NCBI GenBank assembly: GCA_021799875.1
Contig: JAJYZP010000015.1
Location: 1-37,751, forward strand
From: Actinomycetes bacterium
GTDB lineage: Bacteria > Actinomycetota > Acidimicrobiia > Acidimicrobiales > Acidimicrobiaceae
Length of the DNA stretch: 37,751 nucleotides
Direction: 5' to 3'
Position numbers and translations under genes: made by a program. The notes beneath the pieces are model-generated. The model was given only the letters and a program-made list of their open reading frames with translations, made no database searches and was not told where the DNA came from. The number at the start of each line of letters is the position of its first letter. Positions within the stretch are counted from its first letter, which is position 1. Shown piece by piece: positions 25,445-33,778 of this stretch.

Positions 25445-26341
25445 ATGAATCTCGAGGGAGACTCCTTAACGGAGCCGTGGGTAGACCGAATCTGTGATCG
25501 CCTCGGAATTCCAGGCTTCGTCGACGTCCACGTGCACTTTATGCCCGAGAACGTGTTAGCAAAGGTCTGGGCCTACTTTGATGCTGCGGGGCCGTTGATC
25601 GGCCGGCAGTGGCCGATCCGCTATCGGATGAACCTCGACGAACGACTTGAGACCCTTCGATCTCTTGGGATTCGGCGATGTAGCGCGTTGAGCTATCCGC
25701 ATCGCTCGGCAATGGCAGAGTGGTTGAATGAGTGGAGTTTAGATTTTGCAGCTCGCCATAGCCAGATAGCCCGGTCGGCCACTTTCTATCCCGAACCAGG
25801 GGCTCCCCAGTATGTTGAGGAGGCACTGCGTTCCGGTACTCAAATCTTTAAAGCGCATATCCAGGTGGGGGACTATGATCCACGAGACCCGCTGCTCGAT
25901 GAAGTCTGGTCGTTGCTGAGTCAAGCAAAGATTCCGACGGTGATTCACTGTGGCTCTGGACCCGTTCCAGGTCGTTTCACTGGGATCGAGCCGATCGCCG
26001 AACTCCTCCGTCGATATCCCAGGCTCGTACTCATCGTCGCTCACATGGGAGACACTGAGTACGAGGAGTTCTTGGTGTTGGCAGAGAACTATGCCAACGT
26101 CTACCTCGATACCACGATGATCTTTACCCCATTTACGGAAGCACGGTCACCGTATCCTCGTCGACTTCTTGGACGTCTTGGCTACCTCGGACCAAAGATC
26201 GTCCTCGGATCGGATTTCCCCAATATCCCTTACGACTATCGGGTGCAGATTGAAGCCCTTGAGGGGCTACGTCTCGGCGACGACTGGCTGAGATCTGTGT
26301 TGTGGAGCAATGGGCTTCAGCTACTCGGGGGCGCGTCGTAG
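25445..26341 (+). CDS. Amidohydrolase family (ACMSD-like) metal-dependent hydrolase
   Basis: A 298-residue amidohydrolase_2-family TIM-barrel enzyme. Metal-binding motifs in order: GFVDVHVHF (about 24-32), IFKAHIQVGDYDP, PTVIHCGSG (about 167-175), VLIVAHMGDTEYEE (about 195-208) and the final Asp in IVLGSDFPNIPYDYR (about 255-269). ACMSD, LigI lactonase and LigJ hydratase belong to this superfamily, so a decarboxylase or hydrolase acting on a carboxylated substrate is possible. I cannot choose. It is co-oriented with, and 6 nt after, the EAL gene, so they probably share a transcript. It is not part of the dioxygenase operon at 30403-33669, which lies on the other strand. Confidence 0.82.
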   Translation: MNLEGDSLTEPWVDRICDRLGIPGFVDVHVHFMPENVLAKVWAYFDAAGPLIGRQWPIRYRMNLDERLETLRSLGIRRCSALSYPHRSAMAEWLNEWSLDFAARHSQIARSATFYPEPGAPQYVEEALRSGTQIFKAHIQVGDYDPRDPLLDEVWSLLSQAKIPTVIHCGSGPVPGRFTGIEPIAELLRRYPRLVLIVAHMGDTEYEEFLVLAENYANVYLDTTMIFTPFTEARSPYPRRLLGRLGYLGPKIVLGSDFPNIPYDYRVQIEALEGLRLGDDWLRSVLWSNGLQLLGGAS

Positions 26342-26421
26342 CGGGGACGGCGAACTCGTGCCTTCGTGCGCAGGGGTAGCTCAAGTTGAGGTGACGTACT
26401 CCTTGTGCTCGTTGGATGCGA

Positions 26422-26886
26422 TCACGATTGGGGCCAGACCGGAAGGTGTTGTTCAGAGGCTTCTAGCAAGGTAGGCGTACTGGTGTCGGCTGCACCCGCA
26501 GTCGCGTAGTAGAAGGCGAGGATGGCAGTACACAGGTGAAGAAAGTTGTCTGGAGCTGCTGGACCGCTAATACCGAGCGATCCTGCGAGATTGAGAAATC
26601 CAAGAACTGTCAGTAGGGCACAGGCGACTCCTACGAGTAGGCACGCAGTCTGTGCCATACGTTCACTCTTGGCACAGTAGATCCAGACGATACCAAATGC
26701 GAGATGGATCAGACTCTGCCAGGGATTGACGACGACGACGGCGAGTGGACCCGAAGCAAACGAGGGCACGGGGCGGACCCACTCGAATGCAAGCGCTCCG
26801 AGTGCCAAAATGATGTAGAGAACGCCATCGGAGCGAATGAAGCGCTGGGTTGGCGTTGTCTTGGCCTTGCTCACGTTCTGATCCAC
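26422..26886 (-). CDS. DUF4383 family membrane protein
   Basis: A 154-residue integral membrane protein. Four hydrophobic segments are visible, near residues 20-40 (VLYIILALGALAF), 55-75 (PWQSLIHLAFGIVWIYC), 82-103 (ACLLVGVACALLTVLGFLNL) and 112-132 (FLHLCTAILAFYYATAG). The LIHLAFG and NFLHLCTAI pieces resemble the NxxHLxxG pattern of DUF4383. The function is unknown. The ATG abuts the stop codon of the upstream GGDEF-EAL gene with no gap, so the two are translationally coupled. It converges on the amidohydrolase gene. Confidence 0.75.
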   Translation of the reverse strand: MDQNVSKAKTTPTQRFIRSDGVLYIILALGALAFEWVRPVPSFASGPLAVVVVNPWQSLIHLAFGIVWIYCAKSERMAQTACLLVGVACALLTVLGFLNLAGSLGISGPAAPDNFLHLCTAILAFYYATAGAADTSTPTLLEASEQHLPVWPQS

Positions 26887-29262
26887 CTACAGGCTCTCCT
26901 CGGGCTTGGGTAAGGTTCCTGAATGGGAGAGATTTGGCAACGTATCGGGGGTCGACCGGAATCTCTCCGCTGCAGGCGGAGAACGATGGGCCAAGAACTC
27001 TGACTCTAAGTCCACAGCGGTCAAGGGTCGAGCGAAGTGGAATCCTTGGCCGAGGGCACAGCCAAGATTGATCAGCGAGCTCGCCTGAGACGCGTCCTCA
27101 ATACCTTCTGCTACGAGCTTGAGCTTAAGATCGTTTCCAAGCTGAACGATGGTCTTGAGTGTGACCGGCGGGTCACCGGAGAGGAGGTGGTCGGTAAAGG
27201 ACTTGTCGATCTTGAGAGCATCGACCGGCAGGGTCTCGAGATAGCTCAGCGAGGAGTATCCGGTACCAAAGTCGTCGATAGCTATGCGGACACCAAGATC
27301 GTGGAGGCGATGGAGCTTGCCGGTGAGCGTTTCGAGCTGGGCCATGATCACGGTCTCCGTGAGCTCTAGCGTGAGCAAGGTTGGGTCGATCTTGCTCTGC
27401 TCAATCACCCAAGCGACCTGTTTGACCAGCCCGGGCTCTTGCAGTTCTCGAACCGAGAGGTTGACGTTGAGGGTCAGAGGTCGATCTGGGTACTGTCTAT
27501 TCCACTCCGCCATCTGGGTGCAGGCCGTCAGTTGCACGAAGCGCCCAAGCTGGACGATGAGCCCGCTGTCTTCGGCGATCGGTATGAAGGTTAACGGTGA
27601 GAGCAGACCTCGCTCGGGATGGAACCAACGTACGAGCGCTTCGACACCGACGATCTGTTCGGTAGCGAGATCGACGACTGGCTGGTAGTACACTGAGAGC
27701 TCGCCCCGCTCGATGCCGATCTTGAGATCGTTCTTGAGTGCCAAGCGATCAAGAACCTCGGCCTGCATCTTCTCGTCAAATGCTGCGAAGCTAGAGAGTC
27801 GATCCTTTTTTGCGACGTACATGGCAACGTCGGCTTGCTTGAGCAGCTCTTCGGTCGTGCGACCCTTATCATCACTTTTCGCCCCTCCAATGCTTGCAAG
27901 TACAGTGCAGGTCGCATCACTGAGCGTGTAGGGATTACGGAGGATATCAAGCAGACCGAGAGCGATCTCTTGGTAGTGCTCAGCGTGGTCGCCGGTCTCG
28001 AGCAAGATGGCAAACTCGTCCCCTGCGAGGCGTGCTACCGTCTCACCCTCGGGAAGGTTGCGTTGCAGACGATCGGCTACCGCTTGGAGGAGCTCATCGC
28101 CGACCGCATGGCCCAATGTATCGTTAATCGTTTTGAAGTCATCGAGGTCAACGAAGAGTATGGCGACTTCCGGTCCGCCAGTGGCCTGACGGCGCAGGGC
28201 GCTCGTCAAACGTTCGGTAAAGAGGACACGGTTGGGAATCTGCGTCAGAGCGTCGTGGAATGCAGAGTGGAGTAGCTCTGTCTCGAGACGGTGCCGCTCG
28301 GTGACGTCTCGAGCGTTGATGACGAGGGCCCCGATATCGGCGTTATCGAGCAGGTTCGTTTGGACGCTCTCCATGTAGCGGAGCGATCCCGAGCGGTCTC
28401 TCCACTTGAGGGTGGTTGTTGTCTGTCCTGCTCCTGGTTCGGTATCGAGGCACTCAATGAGTCGGATCTTGTCCTCTTCGTCGATGAAGTCTGGTAGTGA
28501 GCGACCAAGGGTCTCCTCAGAGCTCCAGCCAAGAGTGCGTTCGAACGACGGTGTCGTGTAGGTAATCGTCAGCGCCGAGTCCAGCAGGACTAAAACGTCT
28601 GAAGAGTTCCGAACGAGAGAGCCAAAGCGAGCCTGTGCGCGTTCGCGCTCATGTGCAGAGCGAAGCTCGCTGGAGAGACGGGCAGAGCTGAACTTTCGAA
28701 ACAGCAGGTAGGTCATGAGCGCTGCGAACGCCATCATGGCCAAGGTCTCGCTATCTGCGGTAATCGAAGTGCTGTGAGCAAGGCCCTCTTGGGCGATGCA
28801 TTCACGGTTGATGGATCGCGTGAGTGCATCTGTGGCGTTCCTGAGGCTCCCTTGCAGGAGCCGCTCTTGAGTGGCGAACTTTGCTGTCTCGCCAATTCGG
28901 TGAATCGAGTGCAAGAGGGCTTCATAGTGACGTAGGTCTACTCTCCAGTGGGCACGTGGCCCCTCGCCGACGCGTGTGAGTGCTGTGAGCTGAGCGGAGA
29001 GTTCACTAAGGGTTGAGGAGATCGATCCAGTGTCGAGGTGGCCAGTGGTGCTCAGCGACTGCCACAGGTGGGCCTGTTCACTGATGGCCGTATTGTCAAG
29101 GCGGACCAGGAAGACTACGGACTTCTCTTGAGCGCGAACCTGTCCGAAGAGACTGACAACGCTCAGCGCCATGGCCAAGGCAATGCCGACGACAACGAAG
29201 AGAGCGATCATTTTGTGACATCGCAGTCGGAGTTCCTTGACGATCGTTCTGCATCCATGCAT
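26887..29262 (-). CDS. Membrane PAS-GGDEF-EAL c-di-GMP enzyme
   Basis: A 791-residue bifunctional c-di-GMP protein. A transmembrane helix at about 18-40 and a second at about 175-192 flank an extracytoplasmic, mostly helical sensor of ~130 residues. A PAS domain (about 205-320, SDVLVLLDSALTITYTTPSF) precedes the GGDEF domain with motif AGDEF (about 414), a variant compatible with activity. The EAL domain keeps GVEALVRWFHPERG (about 541), ELTETVIM, AIDDFGTGYSSL, LKIDKSF and AEGIED, with Gln in GQGFHFARPL. Both activities may therefore be present. No RxxD inhibitory site is seen just before AGDEF. It is coupled to the DUF4383 gene, which might assist or respond to it. Confidence 0.92.
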   Translation of the reverse strand: MHGCRTIVKELRLRCHKMIALFVVVGIALAMALSVVSLFGQVRAQEKSVVFLVRLDNTAISEQAHLWQSLSTTGHLDTGSISSTLSELSAQLTALTRVGEGPRAHWRVDLRHYEALLHSIHRIGETAKFATQERLLQGSLRNATDALTRSINRECIAQEGLAHSTSITADSETLAMMAFAALMTYLLFRKFSSARLSSELRSAHERERAQARFGSLVRNSSDVLVLLDSALTITYTTPSFERTLGWSSEETLGRSLPDFIDEEDKIRLIECLDTEPGAGQTTTTLKWRDRSGSLRYMESVQTNLLDNADIGALVINARDVTERHRLETELLHSAFHDALTQIPNRVLFTERLTSALRRQATGGPEVAILFVDLDDFKTINDTLGHAVGDELLQAVADRLQRNLPEGETVARLAGDEFAILLETGDHAEHYQEIALGLLDILRNPYTLSDATCTVLASIGGAKSDDKGRTTEELLKQADVAMYVAKKDRLSSFAAFDEKMQAEVLDRLALKNDLKIGIERGELSVYYQPVVDLATEQIVGVEALVRWFHPERGLLSPLTFIPIAEDSGLIVQLGRFVQLTACTQMAEWNRQYPDRPLTLNVNLSVRELQEPGLVKQVAWVIEQSKIDPTLLTLELTETVIMAQLETLTGKLHRLHDLGVRIAIDDFGTGYSSLSYLETLPVDALKIDKSFTDHLLSGDPPVTLKTIVQLGNDLKLKLVAEGIEDASQASSLINLGCALGQGFHFARPLTAVDLESEFLAHRSPPAAERFRSTPDTLPNLSHSGTLPKPEESL

Positions 29263-29530
29263 GGGGATGTATCGACGATTCGCGGCACAAACTGAAGCAA
29301 TCGCGATCTGCGTGTTGTAGCGGCAGTCCCGTCAGCGCCTTGGAGCTCCGACCGGATTGCGAGAGTCGGACCCCACTTGAGGATCCTTTGGAAGCGTCGC
29401 ACCTGGAGATCTAGCCTCAATTCTTTAAAGAGCGACCTCAAGGACAGCGTGAGGAGTCAGATCGCGACGATCCCAGGGGTCCGGTTCTTTCCTCTTATAG
29501 CGGATCGTCTCGGAGAGCAGGAGTGTGACC
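29263..29530. other. Intergenic region upstream of two divergent genes
   Basis: About 268 nt between the minus-strand GGDEF-EAL start and a possible small plus-strand ORF. An imperfect CCGAC...GTCGG inverted repeat occurs near 29349-29370. Nothing else is recognised. Confidence 0.3.
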
Positions 29531-29767
29531 GTGGGCGACTACGAGAGTCGTCACCTCGCTCGAGGACCCTCCGTGTTTCGGACCGAAGGTCTTGCTCGCT
29601 TTGTGAGGATCAGAGATAGGTACAGGAGAGAGCTGGAGCGGTTCGGACTTCGCTCTTTTCGGGCGAGCTACTACGCGGTGTGCTCACCCATCAACGGAGA
29701 CCCGGCACTCAGCTTCGAGGCGCTCAATCGATCTGCCCTAAGGGTTGTGCGGATTCAATGCAGGTAA
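29531..29767 (+). CDS. Possible small hypothetical protein
   Basis: A 78-residue frame starting at GTG 29531 with AGGAG at 29519-29523, a well-spaced ribosome binding site. The translation is basic and contains RTEGLARFVRIRDRYRREL and SFRASYYAVCSPINGDPALS. I recognise no family. It converges on the DoxX gene 35 nt downstream. The ribosome binding site and plausible composition are the only support; a chance frame is possible. Confidence 0.3.
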   Translation: MGDYESRHLARGPSVFRTEGLARFVRIRDRYRRELERFGLRSFRASYYAVCSPINGDPALSFEALNRSALRVVRIQCR

Positions 29768-29802
29768 GAGAGACCGTTGTGCACCCAAGGTGGAGGAAAG
29801 TC

Positions 29803-30219
29803 TTATCCGCGTCTTCGTAACCTTCGCCGGGTGGTGCTTGGGGAGCTTTGATTTGGAGCGAGCGAGGCGAGTGCGACCAGTCCGCCGATGAGGCCGAGAT
29901 TTTTGAGGAACTGTATCCTGTTGGTGACCCTCATCTGAGGATCGTCATGCTGCCAGAACGAGTGTCCAACCAAGGTAGTGGGGACCATCGATGCGATCAG
30001 ACCGAGTGCTGCCCTACGTTGCCGAAATCCAGTGGCAAGAGCGAGACCACCAACGACCATTGCGGCACCGTTGATACGAACCAGGAGATCCGCAGCGGGC
30101 AGCCCGGCCTGAGCAACGAGCTCCTTACGAGCACCGGGGCTCTTAGCCGCTTCGTATCCAAGCCAAATGTAGGGTGCGGCCGTCGCAATAGCGGCTCCGC
30201 GCTGAAGAAGTTTGACCAT
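29803..30219 (-). CDS. DoxX family membrane protein
   Basis: A 138-residue DoxX-like membrane protein. Hydrophobic segments occur near residues 8-24, 48-65 (INGAAMVVGGLALATGF), 70-86 (ALGLIASMVPTTLVGHSFW) and 106-122 (NLGLIGGLVALASLA). The motif GHSFWQHDDPQMRVTNRIQF, with NL following, is typical of the family. The C-terminus is a basic tail (TTRRRLRRRG). DoxX proteins have been linked to thiol and oxidative stress in some actinobacteria, but the role here is unknown. GAGAGG precedes the ATG and a fair promoter lies at 30270-30298. Confidence 0.82.
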   Translation of the reverse strand: MVKLLQRGAAIATAAPYIWLGYEAAKSPGARKELVAQAGLPAADLLVRINGAAMVVGGLALATGFRQRRAALGLIASMVPTTLVGHSFWQHDDPQMRVTNRIQFLKNLGLIGGLVALASLAPNQSSPSTTRRRLRRRG

Positions 30220-30269
30220 CTCTGCCTCTCGTTCTTGGAGCTGGTTGCTCCCTGCTCTCTGTGTTATTT

Positions 30270-30298
30270 AGTATCGTTCGTACTTCTTTGTATGTTAG
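30270..30298 (-). promoter_or_regulatory. Candidate sigma-70-type promoter for doxX
   Basis: On the minus strand, CTAACA (30298-30293) and GATACT (30275-30270) are separated by 17 nt, in the most AT-rich stretch near the gene. They match 4 of 6 consensus bases at -35 and most of the -10. The start codon is about 50 nt downstream. Confidence 0.4.
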
Positions 30299-30402
30299 GG
30301 GAGTTGGGTCTTTCTTTCGTTGCTCGATGGCGGCTCGGTGAGCATCTGTTCGCCGAACTCACAAGATAGAGCGGGTCTCCCGTGGATGAACCGGCTTCGT
30401 AG

Positions 30403-30768
30403 CTAGGTTGAAATGTCAGGATATGGGAGCCCTTTCCACTCTTCGAGGCCTGCGGCATAGGCAAGCTGAAAGCCGAGCGGCTCGTCATAGTCACGTTCGA
30501 ACAGTGCGATGAAGAGTGTCAACGTCAGGAACGGATGTGCACCGAGGGCGAAGAGCGCTCGGTAGTCGTGGTGGACGAGAGCGTGGTACTCCTGGGAGGT
30601 AAGGTCGATCCAGGTCGATGCCTCTATCTCGTGACAGTTCAGGATCTGTGGCGCAAGACTCTGACGCCACCAGTCGACCAGCTCGACGGGGTCTTCACGA
30701 TATCGTTCCACGAGAGCGGGGTCGCGATCGACCGTGTAGAGAAACTTATTCAAGACGTACTTGCTCAT
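30403..30768 (-). CDS. LigA-like extradiol dioxygenase alpha (small) subunit
   Basis: A 121-residue protein of the LigA superfamily, the small helical subunit of class III extradiol dioxygenases such as protocatechuate 4,5-dioxygenase. Family features are the N-terminal YVLNKFLYTVDRDPALVERY, a central LTSQEYHALVHHDYRALFALGAHPFL and a C-terminal tail. It starts at ATG 30768 with GGAGG just upstream, overlapping the stop of the LigB-like gene by 4 nt (ATGA), so the two subunits are made together. The frame is open further upstream inside the ligB gene, but that part is a shadow. In LigAB this subunit helps form the substrate pocket. It is the last gene of the operon. Confidence 0.87.
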   Translation of the reverse strand: MSKYVLNKFLYTVDRDPALVERYREDPVELVDWWRQSLAPQILNCHEIEASTWIDLTSQEYHALVHHDYRALFALGAHPFLTLTLFIALFERDYDEPLGFQLAYAAGLEEWKGLPYPDIST

Positions 30769-31628
30769 AGTGGAACCTCCTTTGGATACCAGGTGAAGTA
30801 GGCCTCCATAGTGTGAAAGAGGTCGTAGGTATCGACGTAGTCGGCACGGACGCTCTCTCCAACAGCGCCCATCATGAGGAGAAAGTCCATGAAGCCGTGC
30901 GTAGCGTTGCCCGGAAGAGCAAGACTCTCGAGACTCACGCCTTGGAGTGCTTCGCTGATCTTTGAGTTGGCGATCCAATCGACTGCTTGTGCGTCGAACT
31001 CTGGACTTGGACCGTGCGGACCAAACTGGAGTGGACCTCCGAGCTCTAACGACAGATGGCCGGTTCCGATAATCGCGACGCGGAGATCGGACTCCCAGCT
31101 CTCGACCCATCGTCGAAGTGCGGCACCAAGTGCAACGAATCGACTCGGCTGGGGAAGCGGTGGAGCGAAGATATTGGTATAGATCGGCACGACCGGGAGG
31201 TCGTTTTGAGGTCGGAGCGTAATGATGGGGCAGGTAACGCTGTGGTCGAGTCGTAGCTCATTGCTGAAGGCAAGATCGAAACCATCGTCGAGGCCGCTCC
31301 TTAGTAGATGTCTCGAGAGGTCGGTGTTGCCAACCATCTTCATTTTTGGAAGTGCGAACTCACGCTCCTCGTTGTACCAGTTGGCATCGTAGACCGGGGC
31401 GTTGCCGACGAGAAACTGGGGCATATTGTCGAGCCAGAGCTGGTGAAAGTGATCGGACCCTACGAGAACCAGGAGATCGGGGCGGGCAACCGTGAGCGTC
31501 TCGCGGAACTGCTCGACCTTACGAATCCACTCCGGGGCGAACGGAGGTTGCTCGTCAGGTGGTAGCTGAGAGGTTCGAAAGTAAAAGGGGTGGTGTGTCG
31601 ATGCTATGATCGCCGCAATGGTGGCCAT
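30765..31628 (-). CDS. LigB-like class III extradiol dioxygenase catalytic subunit (atypical)
   Basis: A 287-residue LigB-superfamily protein. His12 (ASTHHP) and His60 (VGSDHFH) match two of LigB's three iron ligands, and the second-sphere LDH (His129) is kept. Two sites differ when aligned by eye to Sphingobium LigB. The catalytic-base motif GTGGMSH reads GTGHLSL here, with a His three residues earlier (191). The glutamate ligand of GVELVMW is replaced in NATHGFMDF, where His244 is the neighbour. The iron site may therefore be 3-His. The partner alpha subunit overlaps by 4 nt and the citryl-CoA-lyase-like gene is 14 nt upstream. The aromatic (or other enediol) substrate is unknown. Confidence 0.85.
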   Translation of the reverse strand: MATIAAIIASTHHPFYFRTSQLPPDEQPPFAPEWIRKVEQFRETLTVARPDLLVLVGSDHFHQLWLDNMPQFLVGNAPVYDANWYNEEREFALPKMKMVGNTDLSRHLLRSGLDDGFDLAFSNELRLDHSVTCPIITLRPQNDLPVVPIYTNIFAPPLPQPSRFVALGAALRRWVESWESDLRVAIIGTGHLSLELGGPLQFGPHGPSPEFDAQAVDWIANSKISEALQGVSLESLALPGNATHGFMDFLLMMGAVGESVRADYVDTYDLFHTMEAYFTWYPKEVPL

Positions 31629-31642
31629 GACGCTTGGAGCTC

Positions 31643-32452
31643 CTAACTCAACGGTGGTAGGGGAGTTTGTGATGTTTGAAAGTAAGCGTGGTGTTCAACT
31701 TCAAGATAGATCTGGGAACCAACGGGATTGCGCATCTCTTCGGCGATCTGACCGAGGAGTCCGGCACATCTCGCAAGGAGCGAGACGCCTCGAAGGATCT
31801 CAGATGGTATGCGAAGGTCACAGAGGACCGCACCACATACCCCTGCTCCGTTGAGTGGCAGGGTGCGTTGGAGGATCTGTGGGTGGACTCGTCCGATCGC
31901 TGCGAAGAGTGCGAGGTGCGGTCCGAAGACATGCTCGGCCTTCGCAAGTTCCATGAGGGCCCTCGTACGGGGGTCTGAGAGCTTGTGAACGGGATGCCCG
32001 AGTCCAGGAATGTAGCGTTGATCCGCTCGAGCTTGGGTCACAACCTCTGTTGCAATCTCGTCCCAAGCCTGGTCATTGTCGAGATCGTCGGGGAATCCGC
32101 TCGCAAGTGCCGCTGCGAGAAAACGTCCTGTGTCTTCGGTGACGCCAAGGAATCGTGATCCACCTCCAAGAAGACCGGCGGCGAGAGCGCCTTGAATGGA
32201 ATCTGGAGCAGAGAGCAGGGTCAGTCGACTCACGATCGCAGTCGGAGTAAAGCCGTGATCTGCTAGAGCGACGAGGACGGCCTCGAAGAGACGGGTCTCT
32301 CCAGGGGTTGGGCGTCGCTGGTGAATCATCCACAGGGCAAGTTCACTGAACGATACCTTGCCGATGAGATCGTTGGCAAGATCCAATCCCATGAGAGAGA
32401 TCTCCGTGGATGTTGAGAGCCCAAGCCCAGTTGGATAGCGGTCTTCGTTCAC
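31643..32452 (-). CDS. Citryl-CoA-lyase-like protein, citrate synthase family
   Basis: A 269-residue citrate synthase-fold protein, far shorter than citrate synthase (about 430) and close to citryl-CoA lyases (about 260). Conserved pieces are PGLGHPVHKLSDPRT with His153, CDLRIP with Asp212, and LLARCAGLLGQIAEEM with Arg228. The first catalytic His of citrate synthase is replaced in LLGGGSRFLG, as in lyase-type members. The expected chemistry is cleavage of a hydroxy-acyl-CoA into a 2-oxoacid and acetyl-CoA or a related fragment. The ATG overlaps the CoA-transferase stop by 4 nt, and the ligB-like gene follows after 14 nt. The neighbours suggest the cleaved CoA ester comes from an aromatic ring-opening product. 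The substrate is inferred only. Confidence 0.83.
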   Translation of the reverse strand: MNEDRYPTGLGLSTSTEISLMGLDLANDLIGKVSFSELALWMIHQRRPTPGETRLFEAVLVALADHGFTPTAIVSRLTLLSAPDSIQGALAAGLLGGGSRFLGVTEDTGRFLAAALASGFPDDLDNDQAWDEIATEVVTQARADQRYIPGLGHPVHKLSDPRTRALMELAKAEHVFGPHLALFAAIGRVHPQILQRTLPLNGAGVCGAVLCDLRIPSEILRGVSLLARCAGLLGQIAEEMRNPVGSQIYLEVEHHAYFQTSQTPLPPLS

Positions 32453-33669
32453 TCGCTCTCCTTTGTGGTAGATGGATGAGATACTGGTTGCTCAGAGTCG
32501 AGCCAGGCCCGTAACTCGTCGGTATGCTCCCCGATAGTTGGGGGCGCCATTCGATAGGTGACCGGTGTCTCTGAGAATGTAATTGGGTGACGGATCATCC
32601 TCAACTCCTCCCCTCGGTAAGGAAGCGTGACGATCGGGGCCAGCCCGAGTTGGTCGGCGAGCGTTACTCCTGCGTCGACCGTAACGATCGGGGCGCAGGG
32701 GACCTTGGCAGCGGTTAAGGTCTCGAACCACGCTGTGGCGGACTTTGTGGCGAGTAACTCGACGAGGATCGGTCGGAGCTTGTCGCGGTTCCTCGTTCGA
32801 TCCTTGTTGGTGACGAAGTCAGGGTCGAAGGCAAGATCAGGCCTACCAAGAGCGGTGACTAACGCTTTGAACTGTCCGTCGTTGCCCGCTATGACGACGA
32901 GCTCGCCGTCGCCCGTGGGAAAGGGTTCATAGGGAAAGAGGCTTGGGTGTGCGTTTCCCATGCGGTATGGTACGACACCTTCCATAGCGTAAGAGTTGCT
33001 ATGGTTCGCTAGTCCCGAGAGAGCCGAGGCCATGAGGCTCACCTCGACGTGTTGGCCTCGTCCAGAGGACGCTCGCTCATAGAGAGCGGCGAGGATTCCG
33101 GTAGTGCAGTGCATTCCGGCGAGGATATCGAAGACGGAGATGCCTGAACGGAACGGAGGACCATCTGCCTCGCCGGTCAGCGACATGAGCCCAGACATCG
33201 CCTGAATCATAAGATCGTATCCCATCATCTTTGCTCCAGGCTCTTGGGAGCCGAAGCCTGAGATAGAGGCGACGATCAGTCCTGGGTTGAGCTGTCGAAC
33301 TGCGTCGTAGTCGAGATTGAACTGGACAAGCTGTCCCGGCTTGAAGTTCTCAATCATGATGTCGGCTCGTTGTACGAGGGAGTGTGCACGATGAAGGTCC
33401 GTTGGATCCTTGAGATCAAGGACGATTGACTTCTTGTTTCGGTTGATGGAGAGGTAGTAGGTCGCCTCGCCTCGGTGAACCGGTGGCATCCAGGTCCTCG
33501 TATCGTCGCCAGCGGGACTCTCCACCTTGATGACAGTGGCTCCCATGTCTGCAAGCAACATCGTCGCGTAAGGTCCCGCCAGAATTCGTGAGAAGTCCGC
33601 TACGACGAGTCCAGTGAGTGGACCTTGAAGAGCACGGTCGGTCATTAATTCATCTTCGGGGCTCATCAC
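32449..33669 (-). CDS. Class III (CaiB/BaiF) CoA-transferase
   Basis: A 406-residue CaiB/BaiF family CoA-transferase. It has GLVVADFSRILAGPYATMLLADMGATVIKVE (given in pieces: LAGPYATML, DMGATVIKVE), TWMPPVHRGEATYYLS, NRNKKSIVLDLKDP and ENFKPG. The catalytic Asp is in MGYDLMIQAMSGLMSLTG (about 158-175), followed by RSGISVFDILAGMH. These enzymes move CoA between an acyl-CoA donor and a carboxylic acid through an aspartyl anhydride. As first gene of the operon it probably activates an organic acid for the lyase encoded next. Its start ATG (GAGGAG 2-3 nt upstream, rather close) or the Met nine codons on are both possible. A 42-bp palindrome lies about 110 nt upstream. Confidence 0.92.
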   Translation of the reverse strand: MMSPEDELMTDRALQGPLTGLVVADFSRILAGPYATMLLADMGATVIKVESPAGDDTRTWMPPVHRGEATYYLSINRNKKSIVLDLKDPTDLHRAHSLVQRADIMIENFKPGQLVQFNLDYDAVRQLNPGLIVASISGFGSQEPGAKMMGYDLMIQAMSGLMSLTGEADGPPFRSGISVFDILAGMHCTTGILAALYERASSGRGQHVEVSLMASALSGLANHSNSYAMEGVVPYRMGNAHPSLFPYEPFPTGDGELVVIAGNDGQFKALVTALGRPDLAFDPDFVTNKDRTRNRDKLRPILVELLATKSATAWFETLTAAKVPCAPIVTVDAGVTLADQLGLAPIVTLPYRGEELRMIRHPITFSETPVTYRMAPPTIGEHTDELRAWLDSEQPVSHPSTTKESE

Positions 33670-33778
33670 TCCTCTTCCTTGGCGATGCTTGGAGCATGAA
33701 TATTCTCACAGTCGGGCCAAATCCACCTTAGCGTTGCTCGGGAGCTACCGCTGAGAGTGGGTTCGGCCCACCACGGTT

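Noticed and set aside
30769-31110. Upstream extension of the LigA frame
   Set aside because: It is an antisense-free shadow inside the ligB-like gene. A good ribosome binding site and the family N-terminus fix the start at 30768.
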